From the NCBI GenBank assembly GCA_026126305.1, contig JAHCJI010000020.1, forward strand, positions 1 to 35,790: a stretch of 35,790 bases of DNA, given 5' to 3'. Made by a program: the position numbers and the translations under genes. Shown one piece after another: positions 18,997-26,989 of this stretch; the first letter of the stretch is position 1; each line of letters starts with the position of its first letter. Below the pieces are notes generated by a model. That model was not told the origin of the DNA and did not search any database. It worked only from the letters and a program-made list of their open reading frames with translations. The stretch is from Phycisphaeraceae bacterium. Lineage in GTDB: Bacteria; Planctomycetota; Phycisphaerae; Phycisphaerales; UBA1924.

Positions 18997-19104
18997 CTTG
19001 GTGCCCCGAGAATATACGGGTTTGTCTGGATTTGAGATGAAGGATTGAAGTCTGGCAGAAAAACGGTCGTACAGTAAACCGTACTGCCCAACAGGAACTC
19101 GCCG
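18997..19104 (+). promoter_or_regulatory. Intergenic region with inverted repeat before the SCO/oxidase genes
   Basis: A 15-bp imperfect palindrome, CAGTA-N5-TACTG, lies at 19072-19086, just upstream of the small gene at 19105. TTGAAG (19045-19050) and TACAGT (19070-19075) could be a weak -35/-10 pair with 19-nt spacing. On the reverse strand this element contains GTAC followed by TTTTTCTG, resembling the ctaA/actA control region. This suggests an internal, possibly co-regulated promoter for the oxidase half of the cluster. It is a candidate only. Confidence 0.35.
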
Positions 19105-19476
19105 ATGACCGCACACGATCAGGGCCACGCCCACCACGATGACTGGTTCGCACATACGCGTACCGAGGGGCTGCCGCAACAAGAGCACGCTGGCCATGTT
19201 GATACGCGGGCACTGCTGATTTTTTACGTGCTGATGCTGGCCTTCGTCGTGGCCTCGGTTATTGGGGTCACGCTGTTCTTTAAGTGGTACATGCTGGGCG
19301 TCCGGCAGTCGGCCACCGAGACTCTGATCCTGGCCGTCGAGGCCAATGAGTACAAGGCTCGCACGCTGGACAGTCTGGAGACCTATGGCTGGTCGGGCGA
19401 GACAGTGCCCGGCGCGGCTCGGGTTCCTCTCGACGTGGCACGGTCTCGGGTGCTGGAAACCTACGGGAGTCGATAG
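19105..19476 (+). CDS. Small His-rich single-helix membrane protein of the respiratory cluster
   Basis: 123 residues, family not recognised with certainty. It has a His-rich N terminus (seven His in the first 31 residues), one long transmembrane helix (about 36-60) and a C-terminal tail of about 60 residues. The tail ends in ARSRVLETYG (112-121), a motif that recurs in the subunit IV protein at 24218. The start has AGGA about 10 nt upstream. Position between actF and sco suggests an accessory subunit of the Act complex or of the oxidase, possibly a bridging one; a small extra Act subunit is known in some phyla, but similarity was not tested. No cysteine or heme motif is present. Confidence 0.8.
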   Translation: MTAHDQGHAHHDDWFAHTRTEGLPQQEHAGHVDTRALLIFYVLMLAFVVASVIGVTLFFKWYMLGVRQSATETLILAVEANEYKARTLDSLETYGWSGETVPGAARVPLDVARSRVLETYGSR

Positions 19477-19491
19477 TTCGAGCGTGAACGC

Positions 19492-20403
19492 ATGACCACG
19501 ATCTGGCGCACCATCTCGGCAATGCTGACGGCCCTCGGGCTCGTCGGAGTGTCTTGCGCGCAGGTCATCCAGTCGGAAGTTCCCATCCAGGCACGAGGCC
19601 TGGACATCATCGAGAGCCTTGGTGCCCAGGTGCCGCTCGACGCGATGGTCACGCTCCTTGACGACAGCAAGGTACGTCTTGGCGATTTCTTCGATGGGCC
19701 CGATGCGCCCGACCGCGGCAAGCCCACGATCCTGCTCCTGGTCTATTACGACTGCCCAGTGGCCTGCCCGGCCATGCTCGGCAATCTCAACCGAGCCTTC
19801 AACGGCATCGACGATTGGACGATCGGCGAGCAGTACAACGTGCTGGCCATCTCCTTCGACCCCACCAACACGCGTGACCAGGCCGAGCAATACGCCATGC
19901 TGTACCGCTCGGGATACGAGAAGAACGCCGATGCTCCGGACACCGTGGCTCGTGGGTACCAGTTCCTCCGTGCCAGCGGCGATACTTCTCGGGCCATCGC
20001 CGATTCGGTGGGCTTCGGCTTCCGCTACCTTCCCGAGGTGGACGAGTATGCCCATGCCACGGGCTTCGTTGTGCTCACGCCCCAGGGCACGGTTTCTCGG
20101 TATTTTTACGGGTTTGACTATCCAGCCCGCCAGGTCCGCCTTGCGCTGCTCGACGCGAGCGAAGGCCGGATCGGCAGGAGTTTTGGCGATCGGCTGCTCT
20201 TGTACTGTTTTACATACGACCCCAACAGCAATTCCTACACCCTCGCGGCGATGCGTGTGATGCGCGTCGGGGGCGTGTTCATGATCGTGCTGGTGGGGGG
20301 GCTGATCGCGGTCTTGAAGATCGGCGAGCGCGTGGCCCGGGCCCGCGCCGCCAGCCGAAGGAGCGGGGTGCCACAGGCTCTCCCCGCGGGAGTTCAGGCA
20401 TGA
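19492..20403 (+). CDS. SCO1/SenC family copper chaperone
   Basis: 303 residues. SCO proteins deliver copper to, or reduce, the CuA site of cytochrome oxidase subunit II, whose gene follows with an ATGA overlap. The thioredoxin-like domain carries the copper motif CPVACP (C88, C92) and the third ligand His188 in AHATGF. An N-terminal signal ends near VSCAQ, compatible with either a lipoprotein or a Sec signal. A C-terminal hydrophobic helix near 262-280 gives a second membrane anchor, which is less common in SCO proteins. It begins 15 nt after the small membrane protein gene, so the two are probably co-transcribed. Confidence 0.93.
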   Translation: MTTIWRTISAMLTALGLVGVSCAQVIQSEVPIQARGLDIIESLGAQVPLDAMVTLLDDSKVRLGDFFDGPDAPDRGKPTILLLVYYDCPVACPAMLGNLNRAFNGIDDWTIGEQYNVLAISFDPTNTRDQAEQYAMLYRSGYEKNADAPDTVARGYQFLRASGDTSRAIADSVGFGFRYLPEVDEYAHATGFVVLTPQGTVSRYFYGFDYPARQVRLALLDASEGRIGRSFGDRLLLYCFTYDPNSNSYTLAAMRVMRVGGVFMIVLVGGLIAVLKIGERVARARAASRRSGVPQALPAGVQA

Positions 20404-21587
20404 ACGCATTGATGGCCGGCATCTCGCCGAAGGTCCTTTCGACGGCCAGTTTCATGGACCGCTTCTGGTTTGGTGATAGCAGTTTCACCGAGGCGGGTCG
20501 CTCGGGCGACTGGATGTTTATGTTCATCTGGTGGCTGTCGGTCTTCTTCTTTGTTCTGCTGATGGTCCTGATGGTGTACTTTTCGTACCGCTATCGGCGT
20601 CGCCCCGGGCAGCACGCCCCCGTGAGCCCGGCCCACAACACGCCGCTGGAAATCACCTGGACGGTCATTCCGACGATCTTCTTCGTTGTCATGTTCTTCG
20701 AGGGCTTCCGGGGATACGTCAAGCTGAACTATGCCCCGGCCGGCGCGATCCAGGCATATCTGCTGGCATATCAGTGGAGTTGGGAGCTGGAGTATCCGGG
20801 CGGTCAGGTATCCAGCGAAGCAACGATGACGAGTGTCGGTACGCGGGCCAGCAACCCCGAACAACACTTCTCCTCGATCAAAGCCCCGATCTGGTACTTT
20901 CCCGAGAAGCAGCCCGTGGTGCTTCGCATGACCAGCCGCGACGTGATCCACAGCTTCTGGGTGCCCGATTTCCGTGTCAAGATGGACATCTTCCCCAATC
21001 GGTACACGAGCTATACCTTCACGCCCGACGCGCTCGACGATACAGCGCCCATCATGGAAGATGCCGAGGTGGGGGCCTACCGCTACCGCGACCACATCGT
21101 GCTGTGCGCCGAGTATTGCGGCGACAACCATTCCGAAATGGCCGCCGTCATCCGCGTCGTGCCCCGCGAGATCTACGAGGCCAAGCTGGAGATCTTCGGC
21201 TCGCCCCGCGGCACCTTGGCCGAACGTGGACGGGTGATCTCGCAACAGCGCGGCTGCTTTGCGTGTCACTCGGTGGATGGCAGCAGCAACATCGGACCGA
21301 CCTGGAAGGATCTGTACAACAACGAGTTCCAGTACACCGATGGAAGCACGATCCGCGTAGACGACAACCACCTTCGGGAGTCGATCTACGAGCCCGCCGC
21401 GAAGATCCGCGTCGGGTATCCAAACCAGATGGTTTCTTACCAGGGCATGATCTCGCCCGAGCAGTTGAATTGGATCATCGCCTACATGCGCACGCTCAGC
21501 GGTGCCACGCCCGCCGAGGACATGGCCGCGGCGATGGTCGATCCCGATGCTCAAGATGGCACCCAGGAGGGGAGCGATGGTGGCTGA
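20400..21587 (+). CDS. coxB: Cytochrome c oxidase subunit II with fused cytochrome c domain (caa3 type)
   Basis: 395 residues. Electron entry subunit of the caa3 oxidase. Two N-terminal transmembrane helices (about 38-62 and 82-102) are followed by the CuA cupredoxin domain. Ligands are visible: His184 in VIHSFW and CAEYCGDNHSEM (C236, C240, H244, M247). A cytochrome c domain is fused at the C terminus with CFACH (C286, C289, H290) and a probable Met ligand in QMVSYQGMIS. The fused heme c lets electrons come directly from alternative complex III without a soluble cytochrome. The start overlaps the sco stop (ATGA). The next gene is coxA after 81 nt. Confidence 0.96.
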   Translation: MNALMAGISPKVLSTASFMDRFWFGDSSFTEAGRSGDWMFMFIWWLSVFFFVLLMVLMVYFSYRYRRRPGQHAPVSPAHNTPLEITWTVIPTIFFVVMFFEGFRGYVKLNYAPAGAIQAYLLAYQWSWELEYPGGQVSSEATMTSVGTRASNPEQHFSSIKAPIWYFPEKQPVVLRMTSRDVIHSFWVPDFRVKMDIFPNRYTSYTFTPDALDDTAPIMEDAEVGAYRYRDHIVLCAEYCGDNHSEMAAVIRVVPREIYEAKLEIFGSPRGTLAERGRVISQQRGCFACHSVDGSSNIGPTWKDLYNNEFQYTDGSTIRVDDNHLRESIYEPAAKIRVGYPNQMVSYQGMISPEQLNWIIAYMRTLSGATPAEDMAAAMVDPDAQDGTQEGSDGG

Positions 21588-21668
21588 GCCTTGTTCCTTG
21601 TCCGTGACAACCGGCATGATTCGTGGAGTTGGATTTGACTTGCAACATACCGCCTCTGGAGGGGCACG

Positions 21669-23429
21669 ATGAGCACCATTGACACCCATGCCGGGCACTC
21701 GAGCCACGGGGGACACCACGGGTCGTACCTGACCTCCAAGGGAAGCCTGTGGGCCGACGTGGCCAATTGGGCCACCACCGTCGACCATAAAAAGATCGGC
21801 GTCATGTACCTGGTGGCGCTGCTGACCCTGTTCTTCTTCGGCGGGGTCATGGCGCTGGCGGTCCGCGTCGAGTTACTCGAGCCCACCCGCACGGTCGAGG
21901 TGGCCGGCGAGATGGTGACCACGGGCCAGCGCCTGGGCGTGCTGGCACCCGATGGCGTGTCGCCGAACAACATCTACAACCGCGCGATGACGCTGCACGG
22001 CGCGATCATGACCTTCATGTTCATCGTGCCGGGCATCCCCGCGAGCCTGGGCAACTTCTTCCTGCCCTTGATGATTGGTGCCAAGGACGTGGCCTTTCCC
22101 AGGCTAAACCTAGCAAGTTGGTACGTGTACGTGTTCGGATCGCTCTTTGCGCTGGCATCGGCGATCGTGGGTGGCATCGACACGGGCTGGACGCTGTACA
22201 CGCCCTATTCGACGATGACCGACGCCGACCACTGGCGCGTGGTGGCGATGACCACGGGCGTGTTCATCATGGGGTTCGCGTCGATCATGACGGGCTTGAA
22301 CTTCGTGGTGACAGTCCACAAGTTGCGGGCTCCCGGCATGGGCTGGTTCGACATGCCCCTGTTCGTGTGGGCCATCTACGCGACGGCGATCATCCAGGTG
22401 CTGGCCACCCCCGTGGTGGGCATCACGGTGCTCATGCTCATCTTCGAACGGCTGTTTAACTTTGGCCTTTTCGACCCGCGCATCGGCGGCGATCCGGTGC
22501 TCTTCCAGCACTTCTTCTGGTTCTACAGCCACCCGGTGGTGTACATCATGATCCTGCCGGCCTTCGGCATCATCAGCGAGACCATCACATGCCACGCCCG
22601 CAAGAAGATCTTCGGCTACAAGGCGGTGGCCTTTGCCTCGCTGGGCATCGCGGCCGTGAGCTTCCTGGTGTGGGCGCACCATATGTTCACCAGCCAGGGT
22701 GAACTGACGGCGGCGATCTTCAGCTTCCTGACCTTCCTCGTGGCCGTGCCGACGGCCATCAAGGTCTTCAACTGGATCTCGACGCTGTACAAGGGATCGA
22801 TCGTCTTCAACACCACCATGCACTACACGCTGGGCTTCCTGTTCCTGTTCACCATCGGCGGGCTGACGGGCCTGCCCCTGGCCACGCTGTCGACCGACAT
22901 GCACCTGCACGACTCGTACTACGTCGTGGCCCACTTCCACTACGTCATGTTCGGCGGCACGGTCATCGCCATGCTCGCGGGCATGCACCACTGGTGGCCC
23001 AAGATGTTCGGCAAGATGTACAACGAGCCGGCCGCGAAGCTGGGCTTCTGGCTCGTGTTCCTGGGCTTCAACCTCACCTTCTTTATCCAGTTCATCATGG
23101 GCGCTCACGGCATGCCGCGCAGGTATGCCAGCTATCCCGACGAATTCCAGACGATGCACATCATCTCGACCTTTGGGTCGTGGATGCTGCTGGCCGGCTT
23201 CCTTGTCCACCTGTTCACGTTCATCCACTCGCTCATCCAGGGCAAGCCCGCGACGGCCAACCCGTGGGGCGGCATGACTCTCGAGTGGCTTGCCGAATCT
23301 CCGCCCGACGAGCACAACTTTGCCAAGGAGCCGATCGTCAAGCACGGGCCGTACGACTACGACACCGTCGTCCCGCCCAACTATGACCCGGCCGACTATC
23401 CCTTGCCAGAAAAGCCGTACACCCACTGA
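21669..23429 (+). CDS. coxA: Cytochrome c oxidase subunit I, A2 type (caa3)
   Basis: 586 residues, about 12 transmembrane helices. Catalytic subunit with heme a, heme a3 and CuB; reduces O2 and pumps protons. Ligands seen: His110 and His424 for heme a, His422 for heme a3, and His288, His337 and His338 for CuB, with Tyr292 in HPVVY as the expected cross-linked tyrosine. The D-channel glutamate of A1 enzymes (HPEVY) is replaced: the site reads YSHPVVY, the Tyr-Ser signature of A2 oxidases such as the Thermus and Rhodothermus caa3 enzymes. The N terminus is His-rich (five His in the first 17 residues). GGAGG lies 6 nt before the ATG. Confidence 0.97.
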   Translation: MSTIDTHAGHSSHGGHHGSYLTSKGSLWADVANWATTVDHKKIGVMYLVALLTLFFFGGVMALAVRVELLEPTRTVEVAGEMVTTGQRLGVLAPDGVSPNNIYNRAMTLHGAIMTFMFIVPGIPASLGNFFLPLMIGAKDVAFPRLNLASWYVYVFGSLFALASAIVGGIDTGWTLYTPYSTMTDADHWRVVAMTTGVFIMGFASIMTGLNFVVTVHKLRAPGMGWFDMPLFVWAIYATAIIQVLATPVVGITVLMLIFERLFNFGLFDPRIGGDPVLFQHFFWFYSHPVVYIMILPAFGIISETITCHARKKIFGYKAVAFASLGIAAVSFLVWAHHMFTSQGELTAAIFSFLTFLVAVPTAIKVFNWISTLYKGSIVFNTTMHYTLGFLFLFTIGGLTGLPLATLSTDMHLHDSYYVVAHFHYVMFGGTVIAMLAGMHHWWPKMFGKMYNEPAAKLGFWLVFLGFNLTFFIQFIMGAHGMPRRYASYPDEFQTMHIISTFGSWMLLAGFLVHLFTFIHSLIQGKPATANPWGGMTLEWLAESPPDEHNFAKEPIVKHGPYDYDTVVPPNYDPADYPLPEKPYTH

Positions 23430-23484
23430 CACACGTCCGCCCTTTCGTGGAATGAGCACGTTTTCCTCGACCCGAGAGCCAAGC

Positions 23485-24174
23485 ATGAGCACCATCCAAC
23501 CTACGCGTGGCGAGATCCGAACAGGGCCCATGCTGCCGCATGAAACCGTGCAAAAGGGCCACCACTGGCGCACCCGCGACGATGAATTCGACGCGGGCAA
23601 GCTGGGCATGTGGCTCTTCCTGGCAACGGAACTGCTGCTGTTCTCGGGGCTCTTCTGCGGCTACGCCGTGATGCGACTGCTCTACCCCGAGGCCTTCGCC
23701 AACGGCTCGCACTATCTCGACTGGCGCTGGGGCGGGCTCAACACGCTCGTCCTGCTGGTCTCCAGCTACACGATGGCCGCGGCCATCCGCCACACGCAGG
23801 TGGGCGATCGCGCCCGCGCCCAGATGGCCCTGATCGTGACCTGGCTGTGTGCCCTGGCCTTCCTGCTGGTGAAGTTGTTCCTGGAGTACATCCCCAAGTG
23901 GAGCGAGGGCAAGAGGCCCGGCGTGCTCTTCGACTATCCCTATGCCCAGCACGAGATGGAACCCATGTGGTGGTCGCTGTATTACGCCTCGACGGGCATC
24001 CACGCCTCGCACGTCATCATCGGCATGGGCCTCATCGGCTGGCTTATCTACCGGAACGCCAAGGGCTGGTACGGGCCAAAGAACTACCTGGCGATGGAGA
24101 ACATCGGCCTGTACTGGCACATCGTCGACCTGATCTGGATCTTCCTCTTCCCCCTGCTGTACCTCATCCACTGA
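23485..24174 (+). CDS. coxC: Cytochrome c oxidase subunit III
   Basis: 229 residues with five hydrophobic helices starting at about residue 35 ([19 protein letters not shown]), the short five-helix form of subunit III found in bacterial oxidases. A typical block is [17 protein letters not shown] and a C-terminal [18 protein letters not shown]. The ATG at 23485 is preferred over one at 23452 because it carries the same context (GAGCCAAGC before the start when compared with GGAGCCAAGC at the next gene). The upstream ATG would add only 11 residues. The subunit stabilises proton uptake and lies against subunit I. The next gene starts 43 nt downstream. Confidence 0.94.
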   Translation: MSTIQPTRGEIRTGPMLPHETVQKGHHWRTRDDEFDAGKLGMWLFLATELLLFSGLFCGYAVMRLLYPEAFANGSHYLDWRWGGLNTLVLLVSSYTMAAAIRHTQVGDRARAQMALIVTWLCALAFLLVKLFLEYIPKWSEGKRPGVLFDYPYAQHEMEPMWWSLYYASTGIHASHVIIGMGLIGWLIYRNAKGWYGPKNYLAMENIGLYWHIVDLIWIFLFPLLYLIH

Positions 24175-24217
24175 CGCACGGGCCCAGACACGCAGCGACT
24201 TCGACGCGGAGCCAAGC

Positions 24218-24973
24218 ATGAGCGACCACAAGCACGAACATGATGCCAAGCGGCCCGACCCGGCGACCATGACCGAGGCCGAGTATCGGGACTACATGGC
24301 CGACCCCCATGCCTTCCACCCCGAGCACCACGGGGCGGGCGAGCACGCGCACGATGGCGAAGGGCACCATGTCACCAGCCTGTTCCAATTGCGGGCGGTG
24401 CTTGGCATCCTCATCTTCTTCACCGTCCTGACCGTGGCCTCGTCGCGAGCCGAGATCTGGGTGGCCGACACCTTCGACCTGTACATCCCCACGCTGGTGA
24501 ACGTGCTCATCGCCATGAGCATCGCCACGATCAAGGCGGTGTTCGTCGTGGCCATCTTCATGCACCTCAAGTGGGACAATCGCCTCAACCTGCTGGTCCT
24601 GCTCTTCACGCTCATGGGCGTGGGCCTGTTCATTGGCCTGACTGCCATGGATCTGGGCAACCGCAAGGAGTTTTACGATTGGAAGGGTGATCAGATCGTC
24701 GCGGGCGGCACGGGTGGTTCCGCCGGCTTTGTTGCACTCACAAGGTCGGCTCGTGGAAAGGATGAACCCGAGGTCATACCCACTTCCCTCGTTGAGCACG
24801 CGCGTAACCGGGCCATCCAGAAGTATGGCGAAGCCGTGTTCGCCGAGAAGCTTGCACAAAAGCATGGACATCACGATCCAATGCCCGCCCGGACCCCCAA
24901 CCGCAGCCGGGCCACCGAAGGTCTGACGGCGGATTTGTTCGACACAACCGTGCCGGCCGGTGGCGATCACTGA
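24218..24973 (+). CDS. Cytochrome c oxidase subunit IV family protein with long C-terminal extension
   Basis: 251 residues against about 100-120 for ordinary prokaryotic subunit IV. The core with three hydrophobic helices spans about 59-145 (VLGILIFFTVLTVAS, then IKAVFVVAIFMHLKWDNR, then LNLLVLLFTLMGVGLFIGL), which is the recognisable family region. The N terminus is strongly His-rich (11 His in the first 51 residues). The C-terminal extension of about 100 residues is soluble and contains ARNRAIQKYG (195-204), matching the tail motif of the small protein at 19105. GGAG lies 7 nt before the ATG. The role is probably to stabilise the oxidase; the extension may dock partner subunits, which is inference. 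Confidence 0.88.
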   Translation: MSDHKHEHDAKRPDPATMTEAEYRDYMADPHAFHPEHHGAGEHAHDGEGHHVTSLFQLRAVLGILIFFTVLTVASSRAEIWVADTFDLYIPTLVNVLIAMSIATIKAVFVVAIFMHLKWDNRLNLLVLLFTLMGVGLFIGLTAMDLGNRKEFYDWKGDQIVAGGTGGSAGFVALTRSARGKDEPEVIPTSLVEHARNRAIQKYGEAVFAEKLAQKHGHHDPMPARTPNRSRATEGLTADLFDTTVPAGGDH

Positions 24974-25003
24974 GCCGGGCGGCCATTCGCCCCATCGAGT
25001 TGC

Positions 25004-25873
25004 ATGGACAAGACGGACGACACCAGCCGCACACCAGCCGATCGCCTGCCCTTCGCCTGGCACCGTGGAAGATCCGTGTGGTTGGCCGTCAGTGTGCTCA
25101 GCCTGTTGCTGGTGATACTGCTGGCCTTCCACATGGCCCAAAGGCTCGACCGGTACAACCGCGAGCAGGGGCGTGAGCTCTACATCTTCCAGCCCATCTC
25201 CGCGCGAGAGTTCCTTTGGGATCGCCAGCCGGTCCGGTTCTTGGACGAGCGCGATGCCGACGGCGCCGACGTCGTGGTGCTGAACTATGGCGAGCAGTCG
25301 CTGCGTCTGCGATCGGGTCTCCGCTCGCTGCCGGTAGAGGTGCCCGGTTTGCAGCGGCACGAGTCGTGGATGAAGGTCATGCGCTTCGTCCCGCGGCGTG
25401 GGCAGACGATGGAAGAGGTCGAGCGTGCCATCGATGCCGGCACCGCCGACGAAAGGCTGGCCATCGTCGTTCGGCTGCAACGCCCGGGCGTCGATCAGGA
25501 CAGTTTCGGGCAGGTGATGCGCAGCGACTGGAGGTTCAAGTTTGTGGAGTTGCTGCCCGGTGGCGGCTTCGAGGAGCGCGTGCTGGTGTTCCCCGAGAGC
25601 GAACGGGCCTACAACCGTCGTGTCCAGTCCGCCCGCCGGGCTGGCGAGCCCGCGCCCGAGCGCCGGGCCGATGAATTGAAGTTCGGCACTTGGGAGTTCG
25701 ACGCCGCGCTGCACGTCATGCCCAAGAGTGGCCCGCCCGCACCACAGTTCGGGCGTGGCGCGATGGACGCCCTGGGCTGGACGCTCTTTGCCGCTACGGT
25801 GCTCTTCTTTGTCTGGGTCGTCTCGCTGGCAATGGCATTCGCGCCCGAACGCGACCGCGGGGCATCATCCTGA
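25004..25873 (+). CDS. Unknown membrane protein with N- and C-terminal helices
   Basis: 289 residues, family not recognised. One transmembrane helix near residues 24-45 and another near 257-281 enclose a soluble domain of about 200 residues, Arg- and Glu-rich and with no cysteine anywhere in the protein. This topology (both ends in the cytoplasm or both out, one large loop) does not match Cox11, CtaG or other known copper-insertion proteins, and no metal motif is visible. It follows the subunit IV gene by 30 nt and is the last gene of the respiratory cluster, so an assembly or accessory role is plausible. It overlaps the end of the convergent DUF389 gene by 9 nt. Confidence 0.8.
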   Translation: MDKTDDTSRTPADRLPFAWHRGRSVWLAVSVLSLLLVILLAFHMAQRLDRYNREQGRELYIFQPISAREFLWDRQPVRFLDERDADGADVVVLNYGEQSLRLRSGLRSLPVEVPGLQRHESWMKVMRFVPRRGQTMEEVERAIDAGTADERLAIVVRLQRPGVDQDSFGQVMRSDWRFKFVELLPGGGFEERVLVFPESERAYNRRVQSARRAGEPAPERRADELKFGTWEFDAALHVMPKSGPPAPQFGRGAMDALGWTLFAATVLFFVWVVSLAMAFAPERDRGASS

Positions 25874-26968
25874 AATCAATGCCGGGGGAAGCGGCCTTGA
25901 TTCCGTCTGCATCTCCCCGCCGCCGGGCAGGCGATCGATCCATCGCGGCCAGGCGATGATGATGACCAGCAGCATCGCGAGCAGCAAGGCCCAGAACAGC
26001 ATGGCATAGGTGCTTCCACGGGCGGCCTTCCGGCTGTCCAATACGGTGTATGGCCCGACACCTTGAAGGCGAAACATGGCCATCGCGCTGAGATTGATGC
26101 AGATGACGTTGGTGACCGTCAGCATCAATGCACCCATCGCCTGCGCGACAGATGCCTCCTTGCTGACCAGCAGCAGCCCGAAACTCACCAGTGGGGGCAA
26201 GAGGGCGACGGCCACCATCACGCCCACCAACGCCGCGGGCACCCCCGTTGTGGCCGCCAGTGTGCCCGCGGCACCTGCCCCCAGGGCGATGGCAATATCG
26301 CTCGTGCGCGGCATGGTGCGCGAGAGGATCTCGGGCGTCTGCGGATCGACCTGTGCGTAGAGGCCGACGGTCACGGCCAGACCGACCGCCAGCGATACGC
26401 CCATGATGTTCGTCACCAAGGCTCTTCTCGCCAGGCGGAGATCACCCAAGGTCAGCGCCAGCGAGAGCGCCAGGTTTGGCCCAAGGAGCGGCGCGATGAC
26501 CATCGCGCCGATGATGACCGCCGCGCTGCTCTGCACGAGACCGGCCGCCGCTACAACGGTCGAAAGCACCACCATCGCAAGGAACACGCGCGAGTACTTC
26601 GCACCGGCGGCTACCTCTCCAATCAGTTCGTCGCTGGCAACCCGTCCGCCGAAGAAGGCCCGGCGTTTGGGTGCCGGGTCGTCGCCGGGTTCTGGATCGA
26701 GCGCTGCCTCGGGCCTCTCGATGATGGTTGGTCTGGTCGCCTCGATGGCCTCCAGCAGCAGCCGGAAGCCTTCGACGGCGGCGTACTGCGTGTCGAGCTT
26801 GCGCACAAGGTCGTCGCACTCCTCCTTGGGCAGCACGACGCAGACGCGGATGCGATCATCCGTGGAAAGTTCCACCCACATCGTGCTTGGGTCCCGCTTT
26901 CCGATGATGCCCATGACTTCCACGTCGTGGCGCTTGGGCAGAACAACCTGAAGCAATCGCAACGCCAT
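25865..26968 (-). CDS. TIGR00341/DUF389 family membrane protein
   Basis: 367 residues. The N-terminal about 135 residues are soluble and the C-terminal half has six or so transmembrane helices (from about 150). The membrane part carries the family blocks SSAAVIIGAMVIAPLLGPNLALSLA and ATTGVPAALVGVMVAVALLPPL, given here as landmarks. The family is widespread in bacteria and archaea; its function is not established. GAGG sits 5 nt before the ATG. It starts 21 nt after the thyX stop in the same direction, so the two are probably co-transcribed although no functional link is known. Confidence 0.9.
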   Translation of the reverse strand: MALRLLQVVLPKRHDVEVMGIIGKRDPSTMWVELSTDDRIRVCVVLPKEECDDLVRKLDTQYAAVEGFRLLLEAIEATRPTIIERPEAALDPEPGDDPAPKRRAFFGGRVASDELIGEVAAGAKYSRVFLAMVVLSTVVAAAGLVQSSAAVIIGAMVIAPLLGPNLALSLALTLGDLRLARRALVTNIMGVSLAVGLAVTVGLYAQVDPQTPEILSRTMPRTSDIAIALGAGAAGTLAATTGVPAALVGVMVAVALLPPLVSFGLLLVSKEASVAQAMGALMLTVTNVICINLSAMAMFRLQGVGPYTVLDSRKAARGSTYAMLFWALLLAMLLVIIIAWPRWIDRLPGGGEMQTESRPLPPALISG

Positions 26969-26989
26969 CGTGGCCTCGCTTCCAACACG

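Noticed and set aside
17506..20409. 967-codon open frame on the minus strand
   Set aside because: It lies fully opposite actE, actF, the small protein gene and sco. Its translation is low-complexity, rich in His, Gln and Arg, which is typical of a GC-rich shadow frame.
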